A DNA stretch of 64,000 bases, from assembly GCA_018389105.1 (NCBI GenBank), contig JACATO010001096.1, positions 62,001 to 126,000 of the forward strand, given 5' to 3'. The position numbers and the translations under genes are program-made. The stretch is from Nautilus pompilius. Taxonomy: Eukaryota > Mollusca > Cephalopoda > Nautilida > Nautilidae. The notes below the pieces were generated by a model. The model saw nothing but the letters and a program-made list of their open reading frames with translations. It ran no database searches and was not told the DNA's origin. Below, piece after piece: positions 35,880 through 47,861 of this stretch; position 1 is the first letter of the stretch; each line of letters opens with the position of its first letter.

Positions 35880-38800
35880 CGACACCAATTTCGGAGACTT
35901 TTCCGAAAGGTTTCCTCAATTATTCCTTATAGAAGCAGCCTTGTATAACAGTGTATTCTGGATAAAAACACGTTTCATGTACGGTATCGTTCAGCTTAAG
36001 TTGGTGATAATGATTTTGATGAATTTATTAGAAACTCGGTACAGTTACATCAAGATAATAATAAATATGAAATTAAAATTAAACATGGATTATCGCAGTA
36101 ACAGGTCACATCTACCCTACGTTACAACGGTCCTAAAAACCTGACCACGTATACCTAGTTTTATTGATTTGTCTAAAACTTCCTTCCTTGTACTGAAATA
36201 GTCCAGCGCCAACGACCTAACCTGCACATTTCTCTAAAGCTATTCGTGTATTTGACATAAGTTAATCGACACCTAATCTTGAAAAAAACTGTTTATTCTG
36301 GAATCGTACTTGACTCTGTCAAATAATAGTACAGTTATACGTTTTTAGTGGAGCCCTTTGTCTTTCGCAGGGAAGCAAGCAACGTGCTGACACGGTGTGG
36401 ACGAGACCAATAATCCTGGTCTGCTAGATCTTTGCCCATTCTCCTTAGATCATTTGTATTAGGAAGTCTCAGAAAGTGAGTTTACGATAACACATTTGCT
36501 GGGATCGGTCGAGGAAAGTCCACACTTGCTCAGTGAGGTTTCTATCTGATGATCAAGAGATAAGCAATCATATTTTGTGCAGATTTAAAAACGGTTGAAT
36601 GAAAATTCATGAACTGGATACCACCACAAGAATACAACGACTATTGTCTGAAATTTGCGAAAACCCGGGCTCGGGGGAACAAATGATGGTGTTCCAAAAA
36701 GCAGGTGGGTGTGGAAGCATCTGCGTATCTACGTCGGCTGATCCAGTTATTAGCTGACATTGCGTGGGGGGGGTGTGTCTGGCTGCTCTTCTGTCGTACT
36801 GCATGCTGAGATGATAGCATAGCATCTGATGGTTCTCTTACTCGCGCTGTCATATTTGCAGCCGATTGTCGGGGTTAGATTTTCACCATCCTCTTCAGAC
36901 AAGAAGTTTCTGTTCTGTTGGCTTCAGGTGTCTGGAGGGCACATAAACAGTTGTCTTGTGGCTTCTCTTAAACTGTGCAATCATTATGCTAACAGTCCAC
37001 AGCGGATATCCAGAACTGTAGAGATTTCCCGCAAGACTTTACCGTCATCTTGCTACCTGTTATCCCCCCCACTTTATTAATTCTCTTCTATTTCCTGTTC
37101 GCGACATGGGTGTGTGCAAACTAAGGCTGCCTATCTCTGTCCTACACCCGTTCTTATAGCTTGCGATCATGAAACTAAGTCTGCCTACCTCTGGCCTACT
37201 CTCGTTCTTATAGCTTGCGATCACGTGCTTCAGTTTCAGAAGAGTGTCTACTTACCTATGTCAAGCGCCTGTATTATACCATAACTTCACCAGCAAATGT
37301 CTCTCTGCTTTATATCAGCTGTTTTCTTTTTACTTCTTTATAATAGACAGCTGCTTATATTAATCGCATTAGTCACGACACAGCCACTTTTCATAAATGT
37401 TTATTTAGAGCAAGCTTTCGGTCTTCGCGAGATCGTCTGTCTGACTTAGACCCACCACACTTCGTCGTCTTAGTCCCCGACCAGCTGCCAGATCGGCTGC
37501 CGGCCGGTCACTCGCTTTGGCTCCGAATTTTCTTCTGTCGTCGAGGAGCTCGGTCAGGAAAGCAAAGATGAATCTGTGCCAGCGGAAAGCCAAGCGCCAG
37601 AACAGGTGATGCTGTCGCGTCTTCAAATCAATCAGACGAATGGTTTTATTTATGGACGGGCTTGTTTGTAGGAAAACAGCCAGGCAAGCGGGCTCTGGTG
37701 TTTGCTTGTTACAGCGGCCTTCGCTTTAATAAAACCCGCCCATCTCAGATCAATAACCACTTCCTACACCACGTATCGGGCCCGATATCGCGGCCGGTAT
37801 TTGACAGGCGCGGCGATTGTCTGATAAAAGAACCGCTTAATTAAAATAGCATCACGAAGACTTATGAGAGGCAGAGATCCGAAAACGTCTTTTAAAAGCA
37901 CAATACAGAAGAGTTTTGTATCGTTAGTGTTGTTGAGTGCGAAAAAGGTTTGGCTGCCAAAAGCTATTTTGACGCCCGCCATCATATCGCGTTTTTCGTG
38001 AAGTTTATTGGCACCGAGAACATAAGAGGGCAATATTTCCAACCCCTGACTCCAGCAGTCACTATAGTGTTTAGTGTATGTATCGTCGTTCTATTCCTGC
38101 TGACTTCCAGGAGAAAACGTGTCTAATTTCTGGAATGACATAAAGATTGCAGAGGCTACTGGTCTTGAGAGAACTCCGTGTGGGGGCGCTGAACGCTCTA
38201 TGACATAACATACAAACACCGTACGCAATAATCTTTAACCCATGGTCGTTATGTCAATGCCAAACGGAAGACAGACTTCTCTGCAAAATCGTACGAACAA
38301 TGGTAATGGCCGGAAGACGCAGTCTTATACGTTTTATGGAAAGCCAACTAAAACTGGTGCATCTCTGCACCATCATCTTTCTTGATCACTCGCTTCACAT
38401 TTTCACACATTAACTTTAAAAAGTGAGGTTAAAACAATTTATTATTACAATCGCGCACGTGTTCTGACCGCCATTCTTCCCTAGCATCCATGACAAAGCT
38501 AATCACTATATTGTTTGAATAACAAGACTAATTAATATGAGATATATTAATTATGTCTTAATTAGATTGTAAGTACAACGACAGGACTTTTTAAGTGAAT
38601 GTATTGAAATATTTTCATGTGAAAAAACCTGTAACTGCCAGATATTTCATAAAAACCGCGGTTTATGCGAGACATCCTGCCTCCAGATAACATTAAAAGA
38701 TACATTTCCGCCAATCGGATTTCCTAGACTAAATACTCGACAGTCTGTCTGTTTAATAAGTAAAAGTTGTCAAATAATGTGGTGAATTAAGTGATGTAAC

Positions 38801-41158
38801 CCAAAGTGGTCACATTTAGGTGTCCGACGGGCGGAAGTCCGGCCGTACATTACGCGCGGTCTTGGCCAGTTTTTATAATGTTTGGGTAAGGAAAGTGAAC
38901 TTTCTACATCAGCCTATTGCCACTCTCGGCTTGGAGCTCTAAGACATAGTGAGGGTTGGTAAGAAAGAAAGAAAACCACCTGGTTAACAGCAATTCAAAC
39001 AGTATTTATTATGAGGTGAACCCGCGGGAAAGAGATAAATGCAATACGTCACTCAGAGACAAAGATGAAAAGTAGCCGCTTTTAACCAGTTTTGGAAAAA
39101 TTACAGGTGAGTCAATTTTCAGCGGGCTATTACGTGTCTGTTAAACTGGGATTATAGCTATGCTGTGCTGGTATTTCCTGCCCCTCTCGTCACCGGTACT
39201 CGCGTGTCGTGCTGTTTGGATTTGGTCTGGTTTCCTGGTCCGTCGACACTCGCCTTCATCAAGCAGACTCTTTCCAGTAGTGTACATAGGGATGAGATTT
39301 GGGTTAGAAATAACATTTCTGTAAACCGCGGCTCTGCGGAGTTAGCCCGGGCACTAAACAAGCCTGGCTGGCGGTACCCATCCTTCAGATCTTTAATTTA
39401 GCGAGCCGATGGAAAAGCAATACAGTTCGTTACTAAATTTTAGTAGCATCTCTTTAAGTTTTTATTTTACAATTCAAAGCGTTCCGAAGCAGGGATCTGT
39501 CTGTCAGAGCCCCGGTGAGGTCTCATTTAGATTAAAGAATTTTTAAACTTATTTCTGCTTCACGATTCAGACGGACCTTTCTGTCCTTGGCAGATCCGAG
39601 CCTCCATCACCAATCATGCAGGAATGAGACAAGACTCTAATAGTGCAATTTTTATCACTATGGCGAAATCCATTAAACCTGACTAAACTGCAGGCACGGG
39701 AACACGCCAGATTTAGCTTGAGACTTTAAGCTGCTCTCTGCCGAGCAGGAATTAATCCGTATAATCTGATCTCACGTGACGTTCTCCGTTCGCCTCTCTA
39801 GTTTATGGTTTGCCTTTGGTCAGCATAATTTGTTTCTTATAAGGGAAATAAAATTTACAAATGTTATATTTACACGATTATTAAAATCTGTACTGAATGG
39901 CATTAATAGACAACAGACATTCTGGAAGAACTGCCTGAAACGTCATAGTTAAGGGTAAAATTATTCAGAGAGACAGCCAGCTTTATGCTTTGTCACCAAT
40001 TTATGTGGATAAAGAAAACGGATAAACACGTCAACAATGGACATATAGCACACCATCGGCATCCGGTAGAACAATTAGACTAACTCGTGTACGGTGCAGA
40101 TCTATTGATTTTCTTCACTAATGAATATTATGTGCACATCTTTGTAAAAACCGAGCGAGAGTCTCGCTTAAAGAACTCTGCTGCCGTGGTAGAATAGCGG
40201 GACCCGTAGCGGATATCCGCGGGTTTGTTGCCTCACCATCCCCTTTCGACCATCGTTGAGTCGATCGGCTTCGTTCTGCCTCCAAACTCTTCAGTTTAGA
40301 ATTAACCGAAAGTCCCGATCCCCGATTACGGAAGTTATTGTAAAGATCTATGTACCTGTGTACTGTTTGACCCGTGGTAAATTCACTGTCTGTCCCACTA
40401 CGTTATCAGTCTAGGCCAGGATCTCCACCTATTGGCAGAGACTTCCACTAGATGACAGGTATTCCTTTTACACCTGCGTGTAAAGTATACCTACCAAGCG
40501 GAGAAAGAAACCGGGTTCGAAAGCGATTTACTTCCCCTAGTGAGAAACCAATTTGTTTTAGCAAAGCAAATTCCACAGGGGGGGGGGTACTAATGAACAA
40601 TTTTTTTATCATTAAATGAAGAAAGAATGAAACAAACAAAGAATAAATCGAGCAACTTTTAATTCCTTTGATTTGTCTCCCATGTAAACATTATCCCAAT
40701 TACTGTTTCGAAAATGACTGCAAGGGAGACAACTCGCCGCTTTTGTTGGGTGGGCTTGCTGTTATTCGGCCATGGAAGAGTTGTGCTTTTTTTTAAAATA
40801 ATAATAAATTTGTGCGAGTACCGTAACGGGAATTAAAGAAATAAGACGTGAGAATCTGGTGAAAGAAATTTAGGGGAAAGCAAACATCTGCAGTATAACA
40901 GTGAAGCGGAAACAGGAATCTCACAAACATCAGATCTCAGACTTGTTCAACAATGGATAAAATCTTCCACACGAAAACAAAACGGTTTCGATAGTCTATG
41001 ACAAACGGTTTCCAGAGGGTTAATGAAAAGACATGAGAAGAGAATATTTTTTGGGCTTGTAAATATGTGGTTTACTTTTAAAGGGAGAATCATCTTACGT
41101 GACTTGTTTACATGTTTACATGTTTTGAACCTCTAACCTTTAACAAAACATAGTAGCA
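35880..41158. other. Unassigned stretch, 35.9-41.2 kb
   Basis: No gene or element recognised. It contains a 54-bp direct duplication at 37119-37226, and GC-richer patches near 37.4-37.8 kb that do not resolve into an exon with known homology. Confidence 0.35.
37119..37226. repeat. Two-copy direct repeat, 54-bp unit
   Basis: AACTAAGGCTGCCTATCTCT ... TTCTTATAGCTTGCGATCA is followed head-to-tail by AACTAAGTCTGCCTACCTCT ... TTCTTATAGCTTGCGATCA, with a few substitutions. Confidence 0.85.
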
Positions 41159-41318
41159 TTAGGTCGTCACAGAAGTGTTGTCGGTTTTTATGCTAATTTG
41201 GGGTTCATCCTCTCAAGCTTGTGAAGGTGTACGTGGATAAGTTACATATCGTTTTGTAGTGTGCTTTGGCGTACATTAGGCAGAACCTAGCTTTTTAAAA
41301 ACGATAAAGTGGATATTG

Positions 41319-41326
41319 CTTCAGGG
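41319..41326. repeat. hAT target-site duplication, left copy (CTTCAGGG)
   Basis: It is identical to 46188-46195, immediately outside the right inverted repeat. Confidence 0.93.
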
Positions 41327-42039
41327 CAGTTACGGATTAAGGCATGGGGTTTAGGAGCTGCAGCCCAGGGGCCTCCAGAGATAAAGTGAAAAGTAATTTC
41401 ATCTGTAAATTCAGAATCAAAGGATAAGTATTCCAAATTATCTCTTTAAAAAGAGCTCAATTAATACACTGTGTATATATATATAGTTGTAGTAAGCATA
41501 ATACGGCAGAAATAAACACTGTGCAGTAGTTCTCAGAGTGTGGGTCGCGATGAATTGTATCACCCCACATGACAATGGGGCTGAGCAGAGGGAGCTGGGC
41601 CAGTTGGCATGGACCCACGATTTTGAGGGGCCTACTCCCCTCGTTAGAGCCAAACGGGGAAACTTTTGTAAAGAATTAGAAATAAATTTTATGCTCCTCT
41701 GAATTGGAAGAATTCAAATTGCTGCCTTAAATATATTGGTAACGGGGTTCGTTGTTTCTGTTCTCCTCCGTTAATCGACACGGGCCAGGTACCCGAGAAG
41801 CGACTCAGCACAGGAAGTGTATAATTAAAATGAACAGAGCGAACTTTTGCGTTACGATATTTTTTTAACTTTTTTGGCTGATAAGTTCAGATATTGCACA
41901 TTGATCTTTCCTTCTATTGTCAGACATGTTCAAGTCGGGGTCGCTGCGCTGTTACTAAATTGTGTTGCGATCTTCTTCTGTCTCTTACCGCTCCCACCAC
42001 GTGGCTGCCGGCCGGTCACGTGACCCTGTTGCTTTCGTT

Positions 42040-42250
42040 ATGGCTGATAAAGGAAACCAAATTGAGTTACGAACTTTTGCGAGATGCAGAAAGTCAGACA
42101 TCATTAGTCATAAAACGTTTAGAGGAGGAGAACGAACTTTTCTTTTATCTGGTGTAAAGTATGCGAAAGAAATAAGGAAATTATTCTCAATGATCCATCT
42201 ATCAAGAGAAGAGTGAAAAACCTCGGCAAGGGTACAAAATATCGTTACCA
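42040..42250 (+). pseudogene. Unrecognised coding-like segment inside the hAT element
   Basis: Begins MADKGNQIELRTFARCRKSD at 42040 and stays open to 42216. A neighbouring frame continues with ILNDPSIKRRVKNLGKGTKY (about 42180-42245) up to a possible splice donor TTTCAGG/GTTAGT. Amino-acid composition looks protein-like, but I cannot match it. It could be a 5' exon of the hAT gene or a captured fragment. Confidence 0.25.
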
Positions 42251-42935
42251 TTTCAGGGTTAGTATGAATTTTTATATTATTTTTAATCTTTTATATTTTG
42301 GGGTTAGAATCTACTATACCCGTAGCTATTTTGTCATTCCCTTCAATATAATTGACATAGAATTATAGATAAACCGATGCTCTATCTTCTATTTTGACAT
42401 CATGAGAAATATTGTCTTCATAGTCAGCCGCCCCGCAGGCGTGTCTCCTGGTTATGTCACAGACCTTTGCGGTAACTCACAGTGGCATCACTGGCCCCAG
42501 CAACTTCTTGTAAATCCCCCACCCTGCGAGAAAGCCGGACAGTACAGGCTGCCGACAGGGGACAGTCCTCGAACTGTTACAGCAGTAGGACTGACGCAAC
42601 AGGGAGTGCGTGTCTGAAGCCGAACTCGAACTGTTACCGAAGTAGGGAGATACAATTGAACCGCGCTCTCATTGGCTGGCACCATTGGGGTCTGCAGGTA
42701 AAAGACTGGGATCACGACGCCTCGGGCAAAGATCGCTACAAGGGCTGGACAGTGACTTCGGCCGGACACTCACTCGCCAGCTCGGCTTCTGGCATCAGTT
42801 CTCAAAATCATCTGATTGTGTAAGTGAGCTGACACCTTTTGTTCTCTTGTCGGTTAACGGAAAACCTTGAAAAAATCTTACTTGAAAAGTTTAAAAACAT
42901 TTACTTTGGTGAAACAGCGTAATTTCACTGTTTGG

Positions 42936-42936
<1 letters not shown>

Positions 42937-42973
<37 letters not shown>

Positions 42974-43030
42974 TGTGTGTGTGTGTCTGTGTGTGTGTGT
43001 GTGTGCGTGTGTGTGTGTGTGTGTGTGTTG
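42937..43030. repeat. (TG)n microsatellite within hAT element
   Basis: About 94 bp of alternating TG with single-base interruptions. Confidence 0.93.
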
Positions 43031-43139
43031 TGTAAGCAGTGAAGAATCTGATCACACTGAGTGGTCGCATTTCCTATTATTTGGTGTCTTGTGTAAATAA
43101 TTAGTGTTTGTCTTTATTTTTCTCAAGTTTATTGCAAGA

Positions 43140-43398
43140 ATGGATAAGTGGTTAACTATAGATTCACCAAAAATGCATGTTGCTGAAATGGAAAAACAAA
43201 AGGAAGGGTCTGCTGCAGTCGAATCAGACAATCGAAGGAGAATTGGAAATCCTTCAACAATTTCGCGATTAACAAAAGGACGATAAGAAGTGAGAAAGTA
43301 TGATTCCGACTACTTACAGTTCGGAGTTACGTGGAATGGTGATAAATGAGATCCACGTCCTCGGTGCGTTATCTGCTGTGAAATTCAAGTGATTCATG
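43140..43398 (+). pseudogene. ZBED5-like BED zinc-finger fragment, truncated
   Basis: It starts MDKWLTIDSPKMH at 43140 and runs in one frame with in-frame stops at 43284 and about 43348. Downstream in the same frame is RKYDSDYLQFGVTWNGDK and then RPRCVICCEIQV. This is the N-terminal layout of ZBED5/FAM200-type hAT-derived proteins, where a Y-x-Y-x-x-F-G-F-T segment leads into the R-P-x-C-V-x-C half of a BED finger. The His half is missing. The ZMYM1-like hAT transposase downstream has its own, different N-terminal zinc finger, so this piece looks foreign. Confidence 0.6.
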
Positions 43399-43504
43399 CA
43401 AATAATTAAATTCTCCTTCATTAGACATTATGGCCAAAAGTATATGTTAAATATATTAGACCCCTCCTTAAATCGGTATTTAGCAATTTTTTCACCCTTT
43501 CAGA

Positions 43505-45995
43505 TTGATCATGTCGGAGAAAAAGAGGTTTGATAGTGGAGCAAGCAAAAGAAGAAGACAACAAGAGAAGACGCAGAAGCATGAAGAACTGCTCAGTAAA
43601 TGTCCAAAATTATTTGATTTTGGGTTCAAACGCAAGGCAGCAGTAGAACAGCAAACAGAGCAGACAACAAATGTATATAAGTCCGATGATTATGATGGCA
43701 ACACGAAAGAGGCACTAGAAATTCAAGTTGTCTCTGATGATACCAATGTCACAGGAGTTGATGCTGAGCAGCCCGAGCTTTTCCACCAGCAGAAAGATGA
43801 CCTGGGATCTGAGTATCAAGATGACATTGGTTTGTGGACAAACTCAAATATAACAGAGTTGGTACGTGACTTTTGGTGTAAGCAAGGTCCTGTGGAATGC
43901 CAGCACCATGATGATGACTTTTCTTTATCTGAAAGACAATACCCTGATCAGAAAAGAAAATTTTCTCCTTCATTGATATGCTGAAAACATATAACTGGTG
44001 AGAATATTAAAAGGGAATAGTTAATGCATTCTCCCTCAACAGGAAACATATATTGTTTTGCTTGCGTTCTCTTCGAGGGGATACATGGATCAACAACTCA
44101 GTTTTCCGTTGGTGAATTTTCGGACTGGAAACATGCCTCTACACGAATTACAGAACATGAGAACAGTTCTGGACATCGGACCTGTATGAATACATGGATT
44201 TCTAAACAAAATGCACTTGGACGAATTGATTCAATATCGGAAATCCAATTTACAAAGGATAAAGAATACTGGAGAAAAGTAATGCAAAGGGTAGTTTCAG
44301 CTGTAAGGTTTCTCTCATCTCGTGGATTAGCCTTTCGTGGTGATACATAAGTACTTAATTCTCAACAGAATGGCAACTATTTTGGGATACTTCAATTTCT
44401 TGCTGAGTATAATCCTTTTCTTAGTTCTCATATAGCAAAATATGGTAATCAAAGACGAGGAAACGCTTCATATCTATCTTCAACGATATGTGAGGAGGTC
44501 ACAGAGATTATGGGAAACAAAATATTGAAAACCATTGTAGAAGAAATCAAGGAAGCCAAATACTTTTCTCCAAGTGTCGATTCAACACCAGACATCTCTC
44601 ACACTGATCAGCTGACTGTAGTTATTCGCTATGTTAGAAAATCAGATCATAAGGTTGTTGAACGTTTTCTTACTTTCATTCCCATTGCAAGTCACACTGG
44701 AGAAGCTCTTGCCAACATTGTCTTGAAATTCTTTGAACAAATTGGAATTGATGTAGCTAATTTAAGAGGACAGTCTTATGACAACGCATCAAACATGTCA
44801 GGATGCTACAAAAGGCTTCAAGCAGATATTCTCAGTATCAATCAACTTGCCCATTACATTCCATGTGCTGCAGACTCCCTTAATTTGGTAGGTCTAGGTG
44901 CTGTGGAAAGCTGCACTGGAGCAGTTTCATTCTTTGGTCTTAAACAAAATCTTTACAATGTATTTTTCTGGTTCAGCTCAACGTTGGTCAGTAATGCTTC
45001 AGTGTCTTAAAGCTGAAAGTGAAAGTGAATCTACATTGGTAGTTAAAAGAGCATCAGACACTAGATGGTCTGCAAGGGCCGATGCCACAAAAGTCTTGTC
45101 TAAAGGGCACAGCTATTTTCAAGAAGCTCTGAAGTTAATCTCCGAAGATGTAAATCAGAAGGCTGACACGTTATGAAGCTAACACTATACTCAAGCAGCT
45201 ATCAAAATTGGAAACAGTTCTCTTGGCAGATTTCTGGGCTGTCATATAGAGAGGTTCAATCAAGTCAGCAAATCACTTCAACACGAATCACTGGAGCTTA
45301 AATTAGCTAGTAAACTTCTTAAATCTCTACTGGATTTTTATGTCGCAGCAGGATCAGCTTGAAGTGTTTGAAAATAAAATAAAGCAAAAGACAAGCAGAA
45401 AATATGGAATACTGTGAAGAACAAAAACAAGAGCATAGGAAAAGAAAACTAATCAGTGATGGTAATGCTGAAGATGTTGCTTTGCGAGGAAGACAAAAGT
45501 TCAAAGTGGAAACATATCTACCCATCATAGACAAGTTGTGCTCAGCTCTTTCTCATCGCATTGAAGCATATAAAAATGTTCACTTATTGTTTGGTTTCCT
45601 GGTCGAATTTCCAACAATGAATGATGAAGACATATCAACAGCTGCAGCCAAGTTTCAGAAGATTTACTCAGAAGACATCGAGCCTGAATTTGTGCCCGAA
45701 ATTCTTCACTTTAAAAACTTTGTTGGGCAATTTGATGAAGTCAGGTACAAGCATGAAAGCACTGCAAGCTTCTGATATCTACACCCTTGTAGTAAACAAT
45801 GGATTAACTTCTTCATTCCCTAATGTTGAAATAGCACTACGGATTTACTTGTGTTTAATGATAACTAATGCGACTGGAGAGAGGAGTTTCTCCAAGATGA
45901 AACACCTAAAGAACATACACAGATCGACAATGGCACAAGAACGACTAAACAGACTAGCTCTCATGGCAATTGAGAATGATGTTCTCAACAGCTAA
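43505..45995 (+). pseudogene. hAT transposase, ZMYM1/DUF4371 type, degenerate
   Basis: Cut-and-paste transposase of the surrounding element. N-terminal basic region KKRFDSGASKRRRQQEK (43511 on); RQYPDQKRKFSPS box; a TTF-type zinc finger starting SPSTGNIYCFACVLFEG and ending near HENSSGHRTCMNTW (44030-44200). The DUF4371-type core follows with YLSSTICEEVTEIMGNKILK, FSPSVDSTPDISHTDQLTVV (catalytic-site Asp region) and LRGQSYDNASNMSGCYK, then RASDTRWSARADATKVL. The C-terminal hAT dimerisation domain has YLCLMITNATGERSFSKMKH and LNRLALMAIENDVLNS, ending at 45995. Breaks: stop and shift at about 43980-44024, TAA at 44348, frameshift near 44975, stop and shift near 45174, stop and shift near 45270-45360, shift near 45745. 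Motifs are well kept, so inactivation looks fairly recent. Confidence 0.93.
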
Positions 45996-46187
45996 CAATT
46001 TACTGATGTTTTTGAGAGAAATTTGTTTCCAAGAAATTACGCAAAGCAAATGTTTGAATTTTAATTGTGATTAGCCTTGTATAAATAAATTTAATATTTA
46101 TTTACCTGTTTTTTCCTTTTGAAAATATCACTGGGAGCCTCACATTACCTGTAGCCCAGGGGCCTAAAAAATCTTGATCCGACACTG

Positions 46188-46195
46188 CTTCAGGG
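46188..46195. repeat. hAT target-site duplication, right copy (CTTCAGGG)
   Basis: It is identical to 41319-41326, immediately outside the left inverted repeat. Confidence 0.93.
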
Positions 46196-46790
46196 TTCTG
46201 AGTGAAGCATAGAAAGAAAGCCTCATTTCAAGCCGATCCAACAAAAAACAGTACGAGAAATTGCTGGAGAGCTTGACGTAAACACAGCAACTGTTTCCCG
46301 GCATCTTGACGCAACCGCAAGGTGATAAGGCTTCACAAGATGGTGTCTCACGAGTTGAATAACAACAGAATCGTTGATTGGAGATCTGCTCTTCGCTTGT
46401 CATGAGAAACAAAAAGCACCACAGCTGAATGGTACTGTCGTTAATTAAACGTTGTTCATCAGAAATTCTCCCAACGTCAGCAGGCATTGGTGAATCGAAG
46501 AAGCCCAATCCTGCTCCACAACAATGCTTGTCCTTGTGTTGAAAAAGTGACTCTTCAGAAACTGAACAGGTTGGGGCACGAAGTTCTCCCTCACCCAGCC
46601 TATTCACCAGACCTTTCTCCCACAGACCACCACCTTTTCAAACACCTCGACAGCTTCCTCCGTATGAAATCCTTCTCCATCCAAGCAGCAACTGAAACTG
46701 TCTTCCAACAGTTTAGCAACTCCAGAAATCCAGATATTTTTTCAAATTAGTATAAATGCTCTTGTAACTTGCTGGCAGAAGTGTATTGAT
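46196..46790 (+). pseudogene. Mariner transposase remnant, internally deleted
   Basis: Mariner-type transposase pieces in order: KTVREIAGELDVNTATVSRHL near 46242 (helix-turn-helix linker), HELNNNRIVDWRSALR near 46350, then after a gap covering the first catalytic region WYCR-stop-LNVVHQKFSQRQQALVNRR. Next come SPILLHNNACPCVEKVTLQK, where the catalytic Asp of the usual LLHDNARPH is Asn, LPHPAYSPDLSPTDHHLFKH with the third Asp retained, and a degraded C-terminus. Stops and the Asp-to-Asn change show it is inactive. It is the sequence into which the hAT element inserted. Confidence 0.85.
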
Positions 46791-47094
46791 GGTAATGGAA
46801 CTTACTTTGATTAATAAACTTCGCGTAATAATTATTTTTCAACGTTTTCATTTGTGATTGTTTCCCTAACCGAGGTAAAGCATAATTTAAGAAGAATCAT
46901 TAGTCAATTTCCCTCAACCGACCGACCTTCTCTTGGATTGTTACAGTTACGAAAGCAAAAGTACCTGCTCAGTAGGGCACGAGGTCAGTGGACCAATGGT
47001 TTGGGTATCCCCACTATACTTTAAACGAAAGCGAGGCCGGCAGAATCCTGATAGAACTTCAAAATAAAAAAAGAAAATAATCCATTTTTACAAG

Positions 47095-47100
47095 TTTATT
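47095..47100 (-). promoter_or_regulatory. Possible polyadenylation signal (AATAAA)
   Basis: AATAAA on the minus strand, about 205 bp downstream of the stop codon of the two-exon gene. The (CA)n tract at 47119-47205 would lie in the 3' untranslated region. Confidence 0.35.
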
Positions 47101-47118
47101 ATTTCCAGTTATATAAAT

Positions 47119-47205
47119 GCGCGCGCACACACGCACACACACACACACGCACACGCACGCACACACGCACACACACACACACACACACGCACGCACACGC
47201 GCAGA
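47119..47205. repeat. (CA)n microsatellite
   Basis: Alternating CA with CG interruptions, probably in the 3' untranslated region of the 47.3-50.8 kb gene. Confidence 0.92.
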
Positions 47206-47305
47206 CGTATGGTGACAAGTAGTCGTGGTGGCGGCGACCTCCTCGGTTTGTCTTTCGCGGTGCTTTACAATTTTTTTTTTTTTTTACTTTTCATGAAAAC
47301 TTCTA

Positions 47306-47861
47306 TTAAAGTATGGGGATGGATTTTACGGAGGCTACACACGCTGCCGGCTTCTTCTTCATCTTCGCTTTCCGCTTCTTCTTCGGCTTCTTCTCCATCT
47401 GCTTCAGCAGCGAGACGCGGCTTTTCGCGTTCTCCACGTACTGGTGGAGCTTGTAGGCTCTGTGCTCCTCCTGCACCACGTCGTCGTAGGCGCGCATCTT
47501 GGCGATGACGTCACCGAAACGCACGACGGTGGCCAGGAGCTTGTCGCACTCCATTTTGGATTCCATGGTGACCAGCCAGCGGTTTTTCGTGGCCGGGTCG
47601 CCAACACTGACCGACATCAGGTCGAACTGCAGACCGCGCACCGACAGCTCCGTCTGACTCTCGATCAGTCGCTTTATTTTCTCGTGTGTCGCGAACTCGT
47701 CTGGGCAGCTGAAGCAGACGGTGCACGGACGAGAATCCGGCAGCGTTTTGCGCATGCGTATCGTCGGCGGCTTGTAGTCTTTCTTCCTGACGCCAGCCTG
47801 GATATTTTCTAGTAACAAATCAGCACAGGTTTTTGAATTGGCCTTGTCCTCTGTTTCTCTA
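47306..47861 (-). CDS. Uncharacterised Lys-rich protein, last coding exon
   Basis: The exon is 556 bp. The acceptor ttgttgttatattttcag precedes it, the frame is open to TAA at 47306-47308, and 184 full codons plus a split codon are encoded. From the N-terminus: RETEDKANSKTCADLLLENI, KPPTIRMRKTLPDSRPCTVC, a middle segment EFATHEKIKRLIESQTELSV then DLMSVSVGDPATKNRWLVTM, an acidic-aromatic stretch MRAYDDVVQEEHRAYKLHQY, and a very basic tail KKPKKKRKAKMKKK that could act as a nuclear or nucleolar signal. The central part alternates strand- and helix-like segments in a way compatible with a small ferredoxin/RRM-like fold, but I do not recognise a domain. The other open frames over this exon are shadows caused by its base composition. 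Confidence 0.85.

Larger units (their letters stand above)
41327..46187 (+). mobile_element. hAT transposon, complete ends with 8-bp target duplication
   Basis: The element spans 4861 bp. The left end is CAGTTACGGATTAAGG and the right end, reverse-complemented, is CAGTGTCGGATCAAGA, the usual CAG-start hAT inverted repeat. Both ends continue into matching subterminal blocks containing the complementary pair AGCCCAGGGGCCT. Both are flanked by the identical 8-mer CTTCAGGG (41319-41326 and 46188-46195), the target-site duplication size of hAT elements. Inside are a degenerate transposase (about 43.5-46.0 kb), a foreign BED-finger remnant and a (TG)n tract. Confidence 0.95.
41159..46869 (+). mobile_element. 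Mariner remnant split by a nested hAT insertion
   Basis: The left end TTAGGTCGTCACAGAAGTGT followed by TGTCGGTTTTTA closely resembles a mariner terminal repeat of the Hsmar1-like style. The coding remnant resumes on the far side of the hAT element, at about 46240. The right end near 46869 (TTCCCTAA) is a weak partner for the left repeat. Without the hAT and one duplicated target the mariner is about 0.84 kb, shorter than a usual 1.3-kb mariner, so it is also internally deleted. A TA duplication is not preserved. Confidence 0.6.

Noticed and set aside
35298..35888. 190-, 182- and 175-codon ORFs on both strands
   Set aside because: All come from the 30-bp unit. Having three frames open at once is the mark of a repeat, not of a gene.
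47404..47812. Other-frame ORFs over the Lys-rich exon
   Set aside because: Shadows of the real minus-strand frame, which alone joins the upstream exon across matching splice sites.
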